From the NCBI RefSeq assembly GCF_964204645.1, contig NC_134035.1, forward strand, positions 11,637,951 through 11,701,950: 64,000 nucleotides of DNA, given 5' to 3'. Within the stretch, counting starts at the first letter, position 1. The number at the start of each line of letters is the position of its first letter. A program made the translations under genes and the position numbers. Below are positions 51,701 through 60,207 of this stretch, piece after piece. The notes beneath the pieces are model-generated. The model ran no database searches. It saw nothing but the letters and a program-made list of their open reading frames with translations, and had not been told where the DNA came from. The DNA is from Tubulanus polymorphus. Lineage: Eukaryota; Nemertea; Palaeonemertea; Tubulaniformes; Tubulanidae.

Positions 51701-52575
51701 ATATTACTTTGAACATGTCACTAGACATATTGACTGTTGAAGGCATTAGATAACGGAGCAAAAAGTCCGCTGTAAACGTAAAAACCCATCTTTGTTCAAG
51801 TTTACGATCAAAAAGACAACACAACATACTATGATGAATGATTTCGAGCACCGGTTTCTCGAAACAACTCGGAAACTGGGACTTCAACGACTTTCTGGCG
51901 GTCATTTCCGATAGAAACGCTTGCTCGTGAGTGAGGTTTACGTGTCCCGTACATTGACACGTCCAAACACGCTCGCTGTACAAACTCATACGTTTAGTGT
52001 ATTCACTGAAAATACCGGGTTAAAGAAAACACCAAGTGAATCAAACATAAAATGACTGACGACTGAAACTGACGCTTTGGCGCTTTCTAGCAAACCGGCA
52101 GGGGTACGAACACTGTTCTGTCCACTATCTTCTCTCTAAATCTTTCTTAACACTTTCGTTTCCTATAATTATCAGAAATGTGTTGGTCATTCGGCAAAAG
52201 TGTATTACTATTGACTCGACATATGCCGTGGTATGGCAAAATATCGTCGGCCTGAATGAATAGCAAAAAGTGGAACACCAGCGAGACGTTTTTCTTTCTG
52301 TTGTCGCCACAAAAACAAATCGAACTGAGTTATAAAGCCATAGGATTAGGACCCACAACTCAAGATTCCCATTATAACAGGTGTTAGGCCCGTGTGGATA
52401 CATGATAAGCTACGATTGGATGGAAAATGATGCGTTGTTTGCGAAAACATGTAAAAGGATACTCTTTAGTTTTGAACTGTTCTTTTGAATGAGGAATCGT
52501 GTAAACGGTCTCATTTTCATCGATGTTAGTTATCGGTCGAGCCGGACTGAAATATTTCTGCCGTAAAAGCGGCAT
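33394..52575 (-). CDS. BAZ1B: BAZ1B/WSTF bromodomain chromatin-remodelling protein, 34 exons
   Basis: About 1614 residues; human BAZ1B has 1483. BAZ1B is the non-catalytic partner of ISWI (SMARCA5) in the nuclear WICH complex and has an atypical H2A.X Tyr kinase activity. Exons: 52463-52575, 51830-52005, 51386-51491, 51052-51097, 50742-50855, 50543-50619, 49986-50151, 49281-49810, 48643-48766, 48176-48324, 47699-47866, 46965-47061, 46385-46556, 46142-46245, 45610-45771, 44905-45062, 44620-44720, 44262-44469, 43730-43796, 43378-43595, 42904-43062, 42353-42521, 42040-42172, 41403-41533, 40755-40901, 40363-40437, 39794-39942, 39151-39269, 38840-38947, 38456-38648, 38122-38206, 37486-37704, 37046-37121, 33394-33419. 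All phases agree. MPLLRQKYF with TIPHSKEQF and VWTCQCTG marks BAZ1B rather than BAZ1A. GMKQITLLDM is also BAZ1B-like. The tiny last exon (G)ELSQAPE follows a 3.6-kb intron and is the least certain part. The introns are packed with MITEs. A second PHD finger is unusual. Confidence 0.93.
35543..35718. mobile_element. Foldback MITE 'GGAAACA', copy 3
   Basis: ACGCAGGGAAACATAGAA on the left is answered by TTTCTATGTTTCCCTGCGG on the right. The ends TTAAAGC/GCTTTAA are eroded (CAGCTTTAG). It lies in the last BAZ1B intron. Confidence 0.6.
36059..36096. repeat. (ATC/ACC)n short repeat
   Basis: CACCATCATCAT units in a 38-bp run. Confidence 0.85.
36540..36640. repeat. CCCTGACTT dispersed repeat, copy 2
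   Basis: It shares CCTGACTTGATCTG, TTAAGAAC and CAATTAACACAGTCAAATAC with 4880-5010. Confidence 0.5.
36706..36735. repeat. (TAA)n microsatellite
   Basis: About nine ATA/TAA units. Confidence 0.9.
37046..37704 (-). other. BAZ1B exons 32-33: bromodomain
   Basis: Residues about 1509-1606. WPFCEPVDRDEVPDYFEIV gives the WPF shelf and ZA loop, NPIDLSTIETKC the next segment, and LLFNNAELYNK the helix with the acetyl-lysine-contacting Asn. PNSEVYKC continues into helix C. Confidence 0.9.
37242..37391. mobile_element. GTTCCCACAG MITE
   Basis: GTTCCCACAG at the left and CTGTGGGAAC at the right form perfect 10-bp inverted termini. The AT-rich interior repeats TTCCCAAGTTTTTCCCAA-like words. It lies between the exons that complete the bromodomain and the last exon. 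Confidence 0.55.
37897..38021. mobile_element. CAGGGGCC hAT-like MITE, copy 1
   Basis: CAGGGGCCATTAGTTGG at the left and CAACTGGCTCCTG at the right, with internal inverted ACCAGTGGAT/ATCCACTGGT. It shares its interior with the element at 48957. Confidence 0.6.
38456..38947 (-). other. BAZ1B exons 29-30: AT-hook and acidic tract
   Basis: KRGRPRRSTR is a textbook AT-hook (minor-groove binding). Exon 30 then encodes a long Asp/Glu run, followed by a basic RRTKRSNSPKRPTR stretch, just before the bromodomain. Confidence 0.75.
39151..39942 (-). other. BAZ1B exons 27-28: second PHD finger
   Basis: C-x2-C (CTRC), C-x2-C (CSSC), H-x2-C (HLDC) and, across the intron, C-x2-C (CQYC) complete a C4HC3 set. 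GLVSC, CPRAFHLDC and acidic residues (SNEEN) before the first Cys resemble AIRE/BHC80-type readers of unmodified H3K4. Human BAZ1B lacks this finger, whereas insect ACF1 has two. Confidence 0.85.
40009..40141. mobile_element. GGGGCCGGTTG hAT-like MITE, copy 2
   Basis: CTGGGGCCGGTTGTATAG and GCGCAACTGGCCCCTG are inverted termini. Internal AGACCAGTCT palindromes recur. It lies in the intron between PHD-region exons 26 and 27. Confidence 0.6.
40755..40901 (-). other. BAZ1B exon 25: first PHD finger
   Basis: A complete C4HC3 finger in one 147-nt phase-0 exon: KCKICRR, LILCDSCNQAFHLMCL, then DGDWFCPAC. It aligns with the single PHD finger of vertebrate BAZ1B. Confidence 0.9.
41580..41830 (+). repeat. 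Dispersed repeat R1, copy 5
   Basis: CTGCGGCAATCGAGGAGTCC, AGCAAGTGGGGATCCACCAG, then TTCTATTAATGATAAATAAA and GTTGTCCTATTG. It is a full-length R1 copy in BAZ1B intron 23. Confidence 0.55.
44826..44875. mobile_element. CCCTTTCAGTGC MITE, fragment
   Basis: TTAA then CCCTTTCAGTGCTGTCTAAT, matching the left end of the complete element at 53657. The rest is lost. Confidence 0.5.
45205..45345. repeat. Dispersed repeat R3, copy 1
   Basis: AAAGGAGAAAAT, GAGGAAGCGTCTGCGTCATT and CAGTACTGTTTATCTC recur in the same order and spacing at 48375-48520. Both copies are in BAZ1B introns. Confidence 0.6.
45907..46059. mobile_element. CAGTGTTTTCAATA MITE
   Basis: A 153-bp element with inverted ends CAGTGTTTTCAATAAG / CAGTGTTTTCAATAGAG, followed inward by GCCAGGTCCC at both ends. 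Confidence 0.7.
46612..46802. mobile_element. CCCTTT...AAAGGG MITE, diverged copy
   Basis: It aligns along its length to the complete element at 53657 (GTGTTGAATAA, GGGC, ATCTACAC, CGATTTATACAT, AATGAAAGGG then TTAA). The left TTAA is lost. Confidence 0.6.
47211..47353. mobile_element. Perfect 32-bp foldback element with hammerhead-like loop
   Basis: 47211-47242 and 47322-47353 are exact reverse complements (32/32), starting AATCCCACAATAACG. The 79-bp loop holds CCTGATGATGGCTAAC, GGTT, GTTAGCCAAAACGTCGCTCC, which matches the hammerhead-like repeats at 3505 and 3686. The perfect arms suggest a young insertion. It sits in a BAZ1B intron. Confidence 0.75.
48375..48520. repeat. Dispersed repeat R3, copy 2
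   Basis: AAGGAGAAAAT, AAGGAAGCATCTGCATCATT, CTCCTCCTCAATCAGTACTG and TTTATCTC. See 45205. Confidence 0.6.
48957..49240. mobile_element. CAGGGGCC hAT-like MITE, copy 3 (interrupted)
   Basis: CAGGGGCCAGTTGC at the left and GCAACCGGCCCCTG at the right. The interior matches 37897-38021 except for an insertion at about 49053-49198. Confidence 0.65.
49053..49198. mobile_element. Nested element with CCCGGTGAT palindromes
   Basis: Inserted inside the CAGGGGCC element. The ends are GGCCTGCATTTTTTAAAG and, reverse complemented, GGGCTGCGTTATTCAAAG. The interior has several CTATCCCGGTG/CACCGGGATA words and the palindrome-like CGGTGATTGTTATCACCG. Confidence 0.6.
51185..51295 (+). repeat. Dispersed repeat R2, copy 2
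   Basis: GGTTTGGTGGGTTTGTAAAGG, CAAATAAATAACAGGGA and TTTCAAGATCAAAA match 22745-22855. Confidence 0.55.
51386..52575 (-). other. BAZ1B exons 1-3: WAC domain
   Basis: Residues about 20-125 form the WAC domain, which in WSTF binds DNA with ACF1-like partners and carries the H2A.X Tyr142 kinase activity. Conserved pieces visible are SERVWTCQCTG, the leucine/acid-rich middle, EKPVLEIIHH and LVDKAW followed by VGEEVIFKV. The split codons are GA|T, A|CG and TC|A. Confidence 0.85.
51622..51745. mobile_element. CCCTTTCAGTGC MITE, 5' fragment
   Basis: CCCTTTCAGTGCGAACTAAT and ACTGGAGATAATTTG match the left third of the element at 53657. The right end is not recognisable. Confidence 0.5.
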
Positions 52576-52606
52576 CTCGGCCGAATACGACGATTGTTTT
52601 GAATGT

Positions 52607-52614
52607 GGCGGGAA
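52607..52614 (+). promoter_or_regulatory. E2F-like site
   Basis: GGCGGGAA, the core of the E2F consensus, about 30 bp upstream of the BAZ1B start codon. A motif match only. Confidence 0.45.
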
Positions 52615-52676
52615 CTACCGATGCTCTTCGCAGTTTTTGTAGAGCTAGCCCAAACCGTGAAAGTAGGTCATCCGCT

Positions 52677-52685
52677 ACTTCCGGT
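52677..52685 (-). promoter_or_regulatory. ETS/GABP (NRF-2)-like site
   Basis: ACTTCCGGT, which reads ACCGGAAGT on the minus strand. GABP sites are typical of promoters of nuclear genes for mitochondrial proteins, which suits SSBP1. Confidence 0.5.
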
Positions 52686-52985
52686 GTCCCCGAAATTCGC
52701 GCGGAAGTATCGCTAGCGGGTGGCTCCGAGTTAAAAATGGTGACCAGTCTACCGCGGTCAACCAGAAACCCAATACGATTTATGTTAGTAAATCACATAC
52801 AGAAGACTTTATGGGCCTTTATTACTGTTTTAAAAGAATTGATCATAGAAATTCGAAAACAAATGATTTGGAAATTTCTCTTTCGTCGGTTCGGGTCAGA
52901 ATTTTCATGATCACGGATTGAAATTTTCGTTTCGCGCGTCGCTGGCCTGAACACTCACCCCAGAAAAATATATCTAACACGAAAT

Positions 52986-55889
52986 ATGTTCGCTTTATTC
53001 AGAAATACTCTCAAATTAAACCCGACGGTAAATTTAAATATGCCCAGTTAATTATCTAATCGCCATGATATTCCTAATCCACCACCAACTGACGGCTCCT
53101 GGCTTGTGCCCAACCAGTGGGAACCCTGTCGCGGCATGGCCTGGGGCCTGTTGAAATGAATATCCCTACCAAAAAATCGACAAAAAAATGTATTCAGTAA
53201 ATAATCATATAAATGAATGAGGCTGAACAGTCAGTTAATGAAATTATCACATATGATTGTGTTGAGCAGGTTGAATCCATATCAAATTTGTTTGACGTCG
53301 AATCAATAATACTAGACAAGGATTTTATTTGGGCTTTTTTAGGCAGTCTTGATTCTTGATGATGCCATTAGGCTGAACCCCTGCTGTGGGGGCATGATAC
53401 TTAACGAATAGCCATTTTATCATGGTTTATTTCTATCTCTTCAGGGGACGTTGCGGTCTTTTTCGGTAACTACACGCTTCACGAATGATGGAAACCATGA
53501 ATATGCAGAAGAAGCACAAACTAAAAGATTTGAAAAATGTGAGCAAACCCACCTATGACCGATACACCAAACCACAAATGGCTATCACCAGAATCTTCGA
53601 AAGATTGGAGACTCCTAAACTGAAAATACTTTTATAAGTGCTTGAAACTCCTTTAACCCTTTCAGTGCTGACTAATTAATACCCTATAGTGCTGGAGATG
53701 ATTTGAAAATTTTGAATAATTCCGCCCTAGTGTGTTGAATAACGGGAATACCACTATGGGGCGTCTACACCGTGGCGCGGTGTATCGTTAATTACTAATA
53801 TTTCTCAATGTGTGTTGCCATCTTTAATAGATATAATTACTAATTACATCAAAATATACCGCAGTACCGGTGTACTAGCACAATCTATCAAATATACCGG
53901 TGTACTAGCACAATCTATCACTGATTTATACACTGCACTGCAGTGTAGATGCACTGAAAGGGTTAATTTTAGCAGAAATGCCAAAAATTCCTTCATTTTT
54001 CGAATTAGGCAATTAGAAATGTTTGTAATTATACAGAAGACTACGTCTAAATCGGTACAGTCGCGACCAGGAATTGACAAATATACAAATTAGGCCCCAT
54101 TCTGGTGACACTAATAATCTACACTGGCCCCATAGAGACATAGTATATACGGAGTTTGTTTTGTTTCGTTTGATAGGTGTGAATCAAGCGCAGTTGCTCG
54201 GAAGAATCGGAAACGATCCTGAAATACGAGGCAATGAAAGATATCCGGTGGTCATGTTTTCCTTGGCGACTAATCTCAGTTTCAAGAGGGCGGATGGTAC
54301 GTAACATTTGATTCGTAACGATGAACCCGGTAGTTTTTTTCGGACGAAACACTGAAAATGAGCGAATTCCATCCATGCTGTCAAACTTAACCATGGCTGT
54401 GCAGCTTTCGGTCTTGGTTCAAATTTGACTAAATGAGTTTAAACATTTCGAAATATACTTATCTTATTATTTCATCATTTGTCGGTCGAATTTTGACCCT
54501 AGGGTTGAAAAATGGAAATTTGATTAGGTACATTAGACTTCAACTTAAACAGTTTTAAGATCACCAAAGTGATCCATCATTTAACTGATTATACTGTTAC
54601 CGTTAGTTACTTGCTACAGGTGGTCAAGTCAGTGGATTCAGGGCGGTATTTGGCGGTGCAGTTGCCAAGAGTCACACTTAACCTAGAAGTGTAGAACTGG
54701 GTGGTTTGATGTTAAATATCACTTGTACACGGCTCAAATGTAAAAATAATTGAATATGTAAAATGCAGATATTCTAAATATATATACATTGATATAGGGA
54801 ACTACACTCAGAGAACTGATTGGCACAGAATCAGCGTCTTTAAACCCGGACTTCGGGAAAATGTTGCGATGAATCTGCGAAAAGGGTGAGTTTTTATTGA
54901 GCGACTCCAGACATTCTTCTGTCTGTGCCCACCCCCCTCAGACAATCAGCTGTATTTATTGAGCGACTCCAGACATTCTTCTGTCTGTGCCCACCCCCCT
55001 CAGACAATCAGCTGTATTTATTGAGCGACTCCAGACATTCTTCTGTCTGTGCCCACCCCCCTCAGACAATCAGCTGTATTTATTGAGCGACTCCAGACAT
55101 TCTTCTGTCTGTGCCCACCCCCCTCAGACAATCAGCTGTATTTATTGAGTGACTCCAGACATTCTTCTGTCTGTGCCCACCCTTCTCAGACAATCTGCTT
55201 TAAATTCTGTGTTCCCCATCTACTTTGCAGAGATCGTATTTTTGTAACCGGCGCTATACGATACGACGAGTACGAATCAAATGGAAATATGATGAAGTCT
55301 ACGAGCGTCATCGCAGGTTTGTGCTTTCGTCATTTAAAACGAAAAATTTTCTAAAACTAAATACAGTAAACGTTGCCTAGCTCGGACAAACCAGGTCTGA
55401 CGAAATTTGTCCAAAGCACGAGGAAAAACTACAAAAAAGATAAGATAATCGTGGAAAAAAATATCATTTTCGTCCAAGTTGGGCATGGTAAAGGTGAGGT
55501 TAACTGTAAAAAAAAAAATCTATTAGGATTTGATTTCGGATTTAGGGGGTGGTCTCCGACTCCGGACTCCTGCTTTCCCATTGAGGTTGACCTTTTTCAC
55601 AGGGATTGTTACAACCTAAAAATCTCACACTCTCAGAAATTGTGTCTTTTTGGATTTATTTCTTCATAATTAGCGAACAACGTCGGTGGGACTCCGCTAG
55701 TTGCTATATAAATATCATGGCTGCTTTATCTGAAAATGCGTTTTTTATGTTTTGGAACCCGGCCTTCCAATTTTCCCAGATCCACCCTTTTGCGTATGAA
55801 TGCGATTGAAATGCTCTAATCTGTTCATTCCATTTTCAGATGATATCGTCAATCTTACGAAGATATATCTCCAACAAAACAGTGACTAG
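52986..55889 (+). CDS. SSBP1: Mitochondrial single-stranded DNA-binding protein
   Basis: Six exons: 52986-53027, 53445-53538, 54177-54296, 54798-54885, 55231-55316 and 55840-55889, all with GT-AG borders and matching phases. They give 159 residues; human SSBP1 has 148. The protein coats single-stranded mtDNA as a tetramer during replication with Twinkle and Pol gamma. Exons 1-2 encode a basic, hydroxylated leader (MFALFRNTLKLNPT) fitting a matrix-targeting peptide. The OB fold begins at VNQAQLLGRIGNDPEIRG and continues with VMFSLATN, RTDWHRISVFKPGLRE and DRIFVTGAIRYDEYESNG, the family's conserved core. It ends IYLQQNSD. The start was chosen as the only ATG giving a leader in phase with exon 2. 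Intron 4 is almost wholly a 62-bp tandem repeat. Introns 2 and 5 hold complete MITEs. Confidence 0.93.
53657..53962. mobile_element. Complete TTAA-flanked piggyBac-like MITE
   Basis: 306 bp, with TTAA at 53653-53656 and 53963-53966 and perfect 12-bp inverted termini CCCTTTCAGTGC. Internally a 30-bp-scale unit (ACCGGTGTACTAGCACAATC) is duplicated. TTAA targets with CCCTTT ends fit piggyBac-mobilised MITEs. Related copies lie at 44826, 46612 and 51622. Confidence 0.8.
54887..55198. repeat. 62-bp tandem repeat filling SSBP1 intron 4, five copies
   Basis: Unit period is exactly 62 bp (GCGACTCC at 54901, 54963, 55025, 55087 and, as GTGACTCC, 55149). Each unit contains the hairpin AGACATTCTTCTGTCT and CCCACCCCCCTCAG, which looks like a 3' splice site. 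The last copy is diverged and lies 32 bp from the real acceptor of exon 5. Confidence 0.95.
55364..55506. mobile_element. CAGTAAAC MITE (Tc1/pogo-like), copy 2
   Basis: TA-flanked on both sides, with ends CAGTAAACGTTGCCTAGCTC and, reverse complemented, CAGTTAACCTCACCTTTACC. It lies in the last SSBP1 intron. Confidence 0.75.
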
Positions 55890-56056
55890 ACGCGCGGTCA
55901 TCGCTGCCACACCAAAGATAACATCACCGTATTGCATTTAAACCCAGCCGAGTGATTTTATTACTGTGATCTGAAAAGATGCACTCGTTGTTAAATGCTT
56001 GCATTGTTTGTACTCTATATTGAAAAGTACGTACATATACTTTTCAAATTCATGTA

Positions 56057-56062
56057 AATAAA
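56057..56062 (+). terminator. SSBP1 poly(A) signal
   Basis: AATAAA, 168 nt past the stop codon, followed by a T/G-rich stretch. Confidence 0.6.
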
Positions 56063-56870
56063 TCTTGTTTATAGATAAAGAAATTGAAATCATGTGTATC
56101 ATTTATCGTGTAGTGTCTGTATTGAGCGCAGTAATGTTCTTCAATAATGCGTTATGCAGCTTTTCTTGTTTCGGTTGCTACTACACTGATAAATGGGCTT
56201 CATTCAAGCTTCTTGGTGACCAGATGCCTATCGCATTTTTATTGGTAATTTTTGTGATTTCTCGTACATACAAACATTCTTTTACAAATTGAAAAAAATG
56301 CTATCTGCAAATAAATAAGTTTTTTAGATTTAATTTCTCGTGTCCTTGTTGGTTTGTGTTTGAGGAAATCGATATTCAAATATCACTTGGCGTAAACAAC
56401 GGGTCCAAATTGCATAGTCCCAAAAGCAAAGCACTCTCAATTTTCCCAGAGGTTAATCGCAGAAATGTGTAGAGGTTGCGCATGGGCGTCATTTCTATTG
56501 TTTACATACGTCACACTGGCCGTCAACTGGTGGGACCTTGTATGTATGCCTCTTGGCGGGGCCAATCTGACCATGTATAGTGTACATCGGTATTGCGAAG
56601 TGCCGTTCAAACCAAAGATCCAATATATAAAATGTTGACAATAAAAACGTAAACTTTTTGATACATAAACTTTATCTATAAACTCCTTCAAGTTATTATG
56701 CTTATAATACATCATACTCGAGTGCATTGTATGTACATTTTAACTGTTATAGGAATAGGAAAAATGGTGGAATGAAATAATAAATAGCCGACTCACAAGC
56801 TTAAAATCCCACTGTTTTTACAATATACGAATTGAAAGATTAGAAACGAAATTGAAAACAAGACACTGCG
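56063..56870. other. Intergenic, no gene seen
   Basis: AT-rich spacer between the SSBP1 3' end and the E-box satellite. Several AATAAA-like words, no exon structure. Confidence 0.5.
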
Positions 56871-57838
56871 TCACGTGATCACGAGCATAGCCACCGGTCA
56901 CGTGATTACAATAGCGCAGCCCGGTCACGTGATTACATGTACCGGTCACGTGATAACAATAACGCAGCCCGGTCTCGTGATAATACCGGTCACGTGATTA
57001 GCACAGCCCAGTCACGTGATTACATGACACCGGTCACGTGATTACATGTACCGGTCACGTGATAACAATAGCGCAGCCCGGTCTCGTGATAATACCGGTC
57101 ACGTGATTAGCACAGCCCAGTCACGTGATTACATGACACCGGTCACGTGATTACATGTACCGGTCACGTGATAACAATAGCGCAGCCCGGTCTCGTGATA
57201 ATACCGGTCACGTGATTAGCACAGCCCAGTCACGTGATTACATGACACCGGTCACGTGATTACATGTACCGGTCACGTGATAACAATAGCGCAGCCCGGT
57301 CACGTGATAATACCGGTCGTGTGATTGGCTCAGCCCGGTCACGTGATTACATGACACCGGTCACGTGATTACATGTACCGGTCACGTGATAACAATAGCG
57401 CAGCCCGGTCACGTGATAATACCGGTCGTGTGATTGGCTCAGCCCGGTCACGTGATTATATGACACCGGTCACGTGATTACATGTACCGGTCACGTGATA
57501 ACAATAGCGCAGCCCGGTCACGTGATAATACCGATCACATGATTAGCACAGCCCGGTCACGTGATTACATGACACCGGTCACGTGATTACATGTACCGGT
57601 CACGTGATAACAATAGCGCAGCCCGGTCACGTGATAATACCGATCACGTGATTAGCACAGCCCGGTCACGTGATTATATGGCACCGGTCACGTGATTACA
57701 TGTACCGGTCACGTGATAACAATACCGCAGCCCAGTCACGTGATAATACCGGTCACGTGATTAGCGCAGCCCGGTCACGTGATTACATGACACCGGTCAC
57801 GTGATTACATGAGCGTAGCCACCGGTCACGTGATTACA
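56871..57838. repeat. 109-bp-period satellite of CACGTG (E-box) units
   Basis: ACATGACACCGG-type landmarks recur at 57022, 57131, 57240, 57349, 57458, 57567, 57676 and 57785, exactly 109 bp apart. Each higher-order unit holds five subunits of about 22 bp built on CCGGTCACGTGAT, with variant cores CTCGTG, CGTGTG or CACATG at fixed positions. Roughly forty TCACGTGA palindromes occur in under 1 kb. TCACGTGA is the E-box/M-box type bound by USF, MITF/TFE and MYC-family bHLH proteins. Whether they bind here is unknown. Confidence 0.95.
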
Positions 57839-57976
57839 GTAGCTGACAACTGTGTCGTGCACCAATGAATGAATGAAAAACCCATAATGCTGAAACGTCA
57901 AAATAAACGTTACTTTGTGTCTAGGAGCTGTTATACCCAATTGTGGTGTGACGGTCAGTCTTGTTCAGAGCCACAG

Positions 57977-58014
57977 TCTACCCAGTGACTCCCAGTGACT
58001 CCAGTGACTCCAGC
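57977..58014 (+). repeat. CCAGTGACT short tandem repeat
   Basis: Four units of CCCAGTGACT / CCAGTGACT. Confidence 0.8.
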
Positions 58015-58660
58015 GAGGATTATTCATAATTGTTTACAGGTACACACTACCACGTACCTGGTAGGTCTGTCCAGTCGACGAATTCACAAAACTTTGTTCA
58101 TACTTCTTTAATATGTTAAACATAGTATTCCCTTTTATTGAATTTCGCTGATTCCGAAGGTGTATTTTTGCTGAAAATTGCTCCAGTCCATATTTAAAGC
58201 AACAAAAAATTGAATTTTCCATTCAAACCAATTTTTCCATATAAACCGCTCCCGTTTTCCAATCGAGAGAAATATCTCCTCTGAATGAAATACAGTCAAT
58301 GGTCATTATTTCTGTTCTTTATCAATATAGCCCTAGAAGTGGTAGTCAATTCACAACTGGAATAGACCAACCCTTGGGTCCATTTATCTACTCAATCAAA
58401 AAAAAAGATCACTCATATGAGCTCTTATGGCCTAAAGAACGCATCTCAGACTTTTGAATTCAAAACGATTTATCGGGGAACTCCTCTCATGACGTCGACG
58501 CTCTATCGAAATGTCACACCAATGGCTTTTTGGTGACCACACCCCCAAGATTATTAACTTAACGTAGTATCATCAGTCCGAGGAAAATGTTTGAACGAGA
58601 TTCTTTTCGAGATCGGGATTTTGGTTACTACGCCCCTAGATTATTATGCCGTTTTCAAAA
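58015..58660. other. Intergenic, no gene seen
   Basis: AT-rich spacer downstream of the Ly6 gene's poly(A) signal. No exon borders. Confidence 0.5.
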
Positions 58661-58666
58661 TTTATT
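58661..58666 (-). terminator. Ly6-gene poly(A) signal
   Basis: AATAAA on the minus strand, 82 nt past the stop codon. Confidence 0.55.
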
Positions 58667-58747
58667 TCACAAAGAATCGCCCGGTACCCCTCGATCGAAG
58701 CTCGACCTTTGAATTCAAGTCTCCGAGCGGCGGCTAGATCGAATCGA

Positions 58748-60207
58748 TCATCTTGTGCTGAAACAAAAGAAGCACCAGACAGCTGTAATAACGGCAGCCA
58801 AAAGCAAACCATTCGTCCGGATATCACGGGCGTCGTTACAAGCGTCCGTATCGCAGCAGCCGGCGATCATCGAATATATATCCGTCGTTTTCTTGGCTAT
58901 CATATGCGCATTGCAGACGCCGAGATTACCTACACTACATCCACGACTGACGACTGTTTCACCGTCGGAACCTTTAGTCATGTATATCTGGAAATGAACA
59001 GATAAATGATGTTGAAAAAGTTAGTTTCGAAAGTAGCCTACCGGAACTCGGAGAAAAATCCACAGTTTACATCAGATGACCTATGACCCGATATAACGAA
59101 ACGAACCCACAAGATTTTTAGATCAGTTCTTAAAACCTATCTTTTTATCAAGCTTATGGTTATAGCCACACTTATATGTATCAATGTTTTATGTAAGTGC
59201 TTTAGAGCTAGTATTTCATTGAATTAGGATGATGATAATACTGATATCACGAAATAGGTGAAATTGATTTGTGATCGAGGATTTGATTTGAGAAAATACC
59301 AATGATGTATATAAGTCCAATGATCGGTGCCAGGGTCTCCCTGTTTAAATATTATTTCATACTTAAAGGGGGATACTGGAGTTGGCTATCAATACTGCTT
59401 TTATCAATTCGCTATATCAATGTGACTGTGGAAAATACAAGGGTCACTTGGTAATGGCAGTCTACTGACCTGGGCACTCAGTCTACATCTGGTGCTCTCT
59501 CACAATTCCAGGTGACCAGAACATTTACAGTGGAATAGATAAGACAATTAGCGTCCAGGTGTAGCTGTTGACAGCAGGTGTTTTCAGGCAGGCTGATCAT
59601 GTTATATGGCCCCAGTAACTTCAAATTTGGAGTAGATGATTCGTGCATACGAAGAAATGACCAAAAGATTACCTGACATGACCCGTAGACGAAACTGCAC
59701 TGTTTGAGTTTGCCAGCGAGCCAGTAGCGATTAGAACACGCACTGTCCGTATCGCTGGAACACTCGTAGCAGGATATAGCGCGAACACCTTGAAAAAACA
59801 AGAAACGTGTATATGACATCATTAAAGGGCTACATAGAATTTGATATTGCTATTGATATTTGAATAAACACAAATTTACTCCGTATTTAGGGGCCCACCT
59901 TGACCAAAGGCTATTCGTTATTGCTTAGGTCATTATACTACGAGCATATCATCATAATATGATGATTTCCAGATGTTCCAGCTGAGTATAGTTGATGCCC
60001 CCAAAAAAGATTTATGATAACCAAGTTTCAAGCACATTTACTTGATGACGACCTTACCGTGCAAATTCGGCATTTCAATAGCAATCTTGTTCAAATCGTA
60101 AATTCAAGCAATAGAGCTAGGGATGGTGCATAAGTACCTTGACACGAAAAGCTCAGAGCTACAAAAACACAAATTCCAAGCCTTGAAATATCCATTGCGT
60201 CTACCAT
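58748..60207 (-). CDS. GPI-anchored Ly6/uPAR three-finger protein
   Basis: Three coding exons (60138-60207, 59673-59788, 58748-58987) give 141 residues. The phases agree: G|GT, then phase 0. An inner ATG four codons later starts MDISRLGICVFVALSFSC, a clean signal peptide. The mature part has ten cysteines in the LU order: CYEC, SAC, KQC, GSC, RGC, GVC, CC and the signature ACND. A hydrophobic tail (LLLAAVITAVWCFFCF) after DIRTNG indicates a GPI anchor. Such proteins sit on the outer membrane and modulate receptors or channels, but the ligand cannot be told from sequence. The reading frame stays open 5' to the ATG back to an acceptor (ATCATTTCAG|) at 60225, so an upstream non-coding exon is likely. 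It is transcribed away from the plus-strand genes on its right. Confidence 0.85.

Larger units (their letters stand above)
52576..52985. promoter_or_regulatory. Divergent BAZ1B/SSBP1 promoter
   Basis: The two start codons face away from each other across 410 bp. The interval has no TATA box, is CpG-richer near BAZ1B, and carries an E2F-type and an ETS-type site, as expected for a bidirectional housekeeping promoter. Confidence 0.7.

Noticed and set aside
56871..57838. CRISPR-like regular repeat array
   Set aside because: Eukaryotic locus. The spacers are themselves repeats and the period is a satellite higher-order structure.
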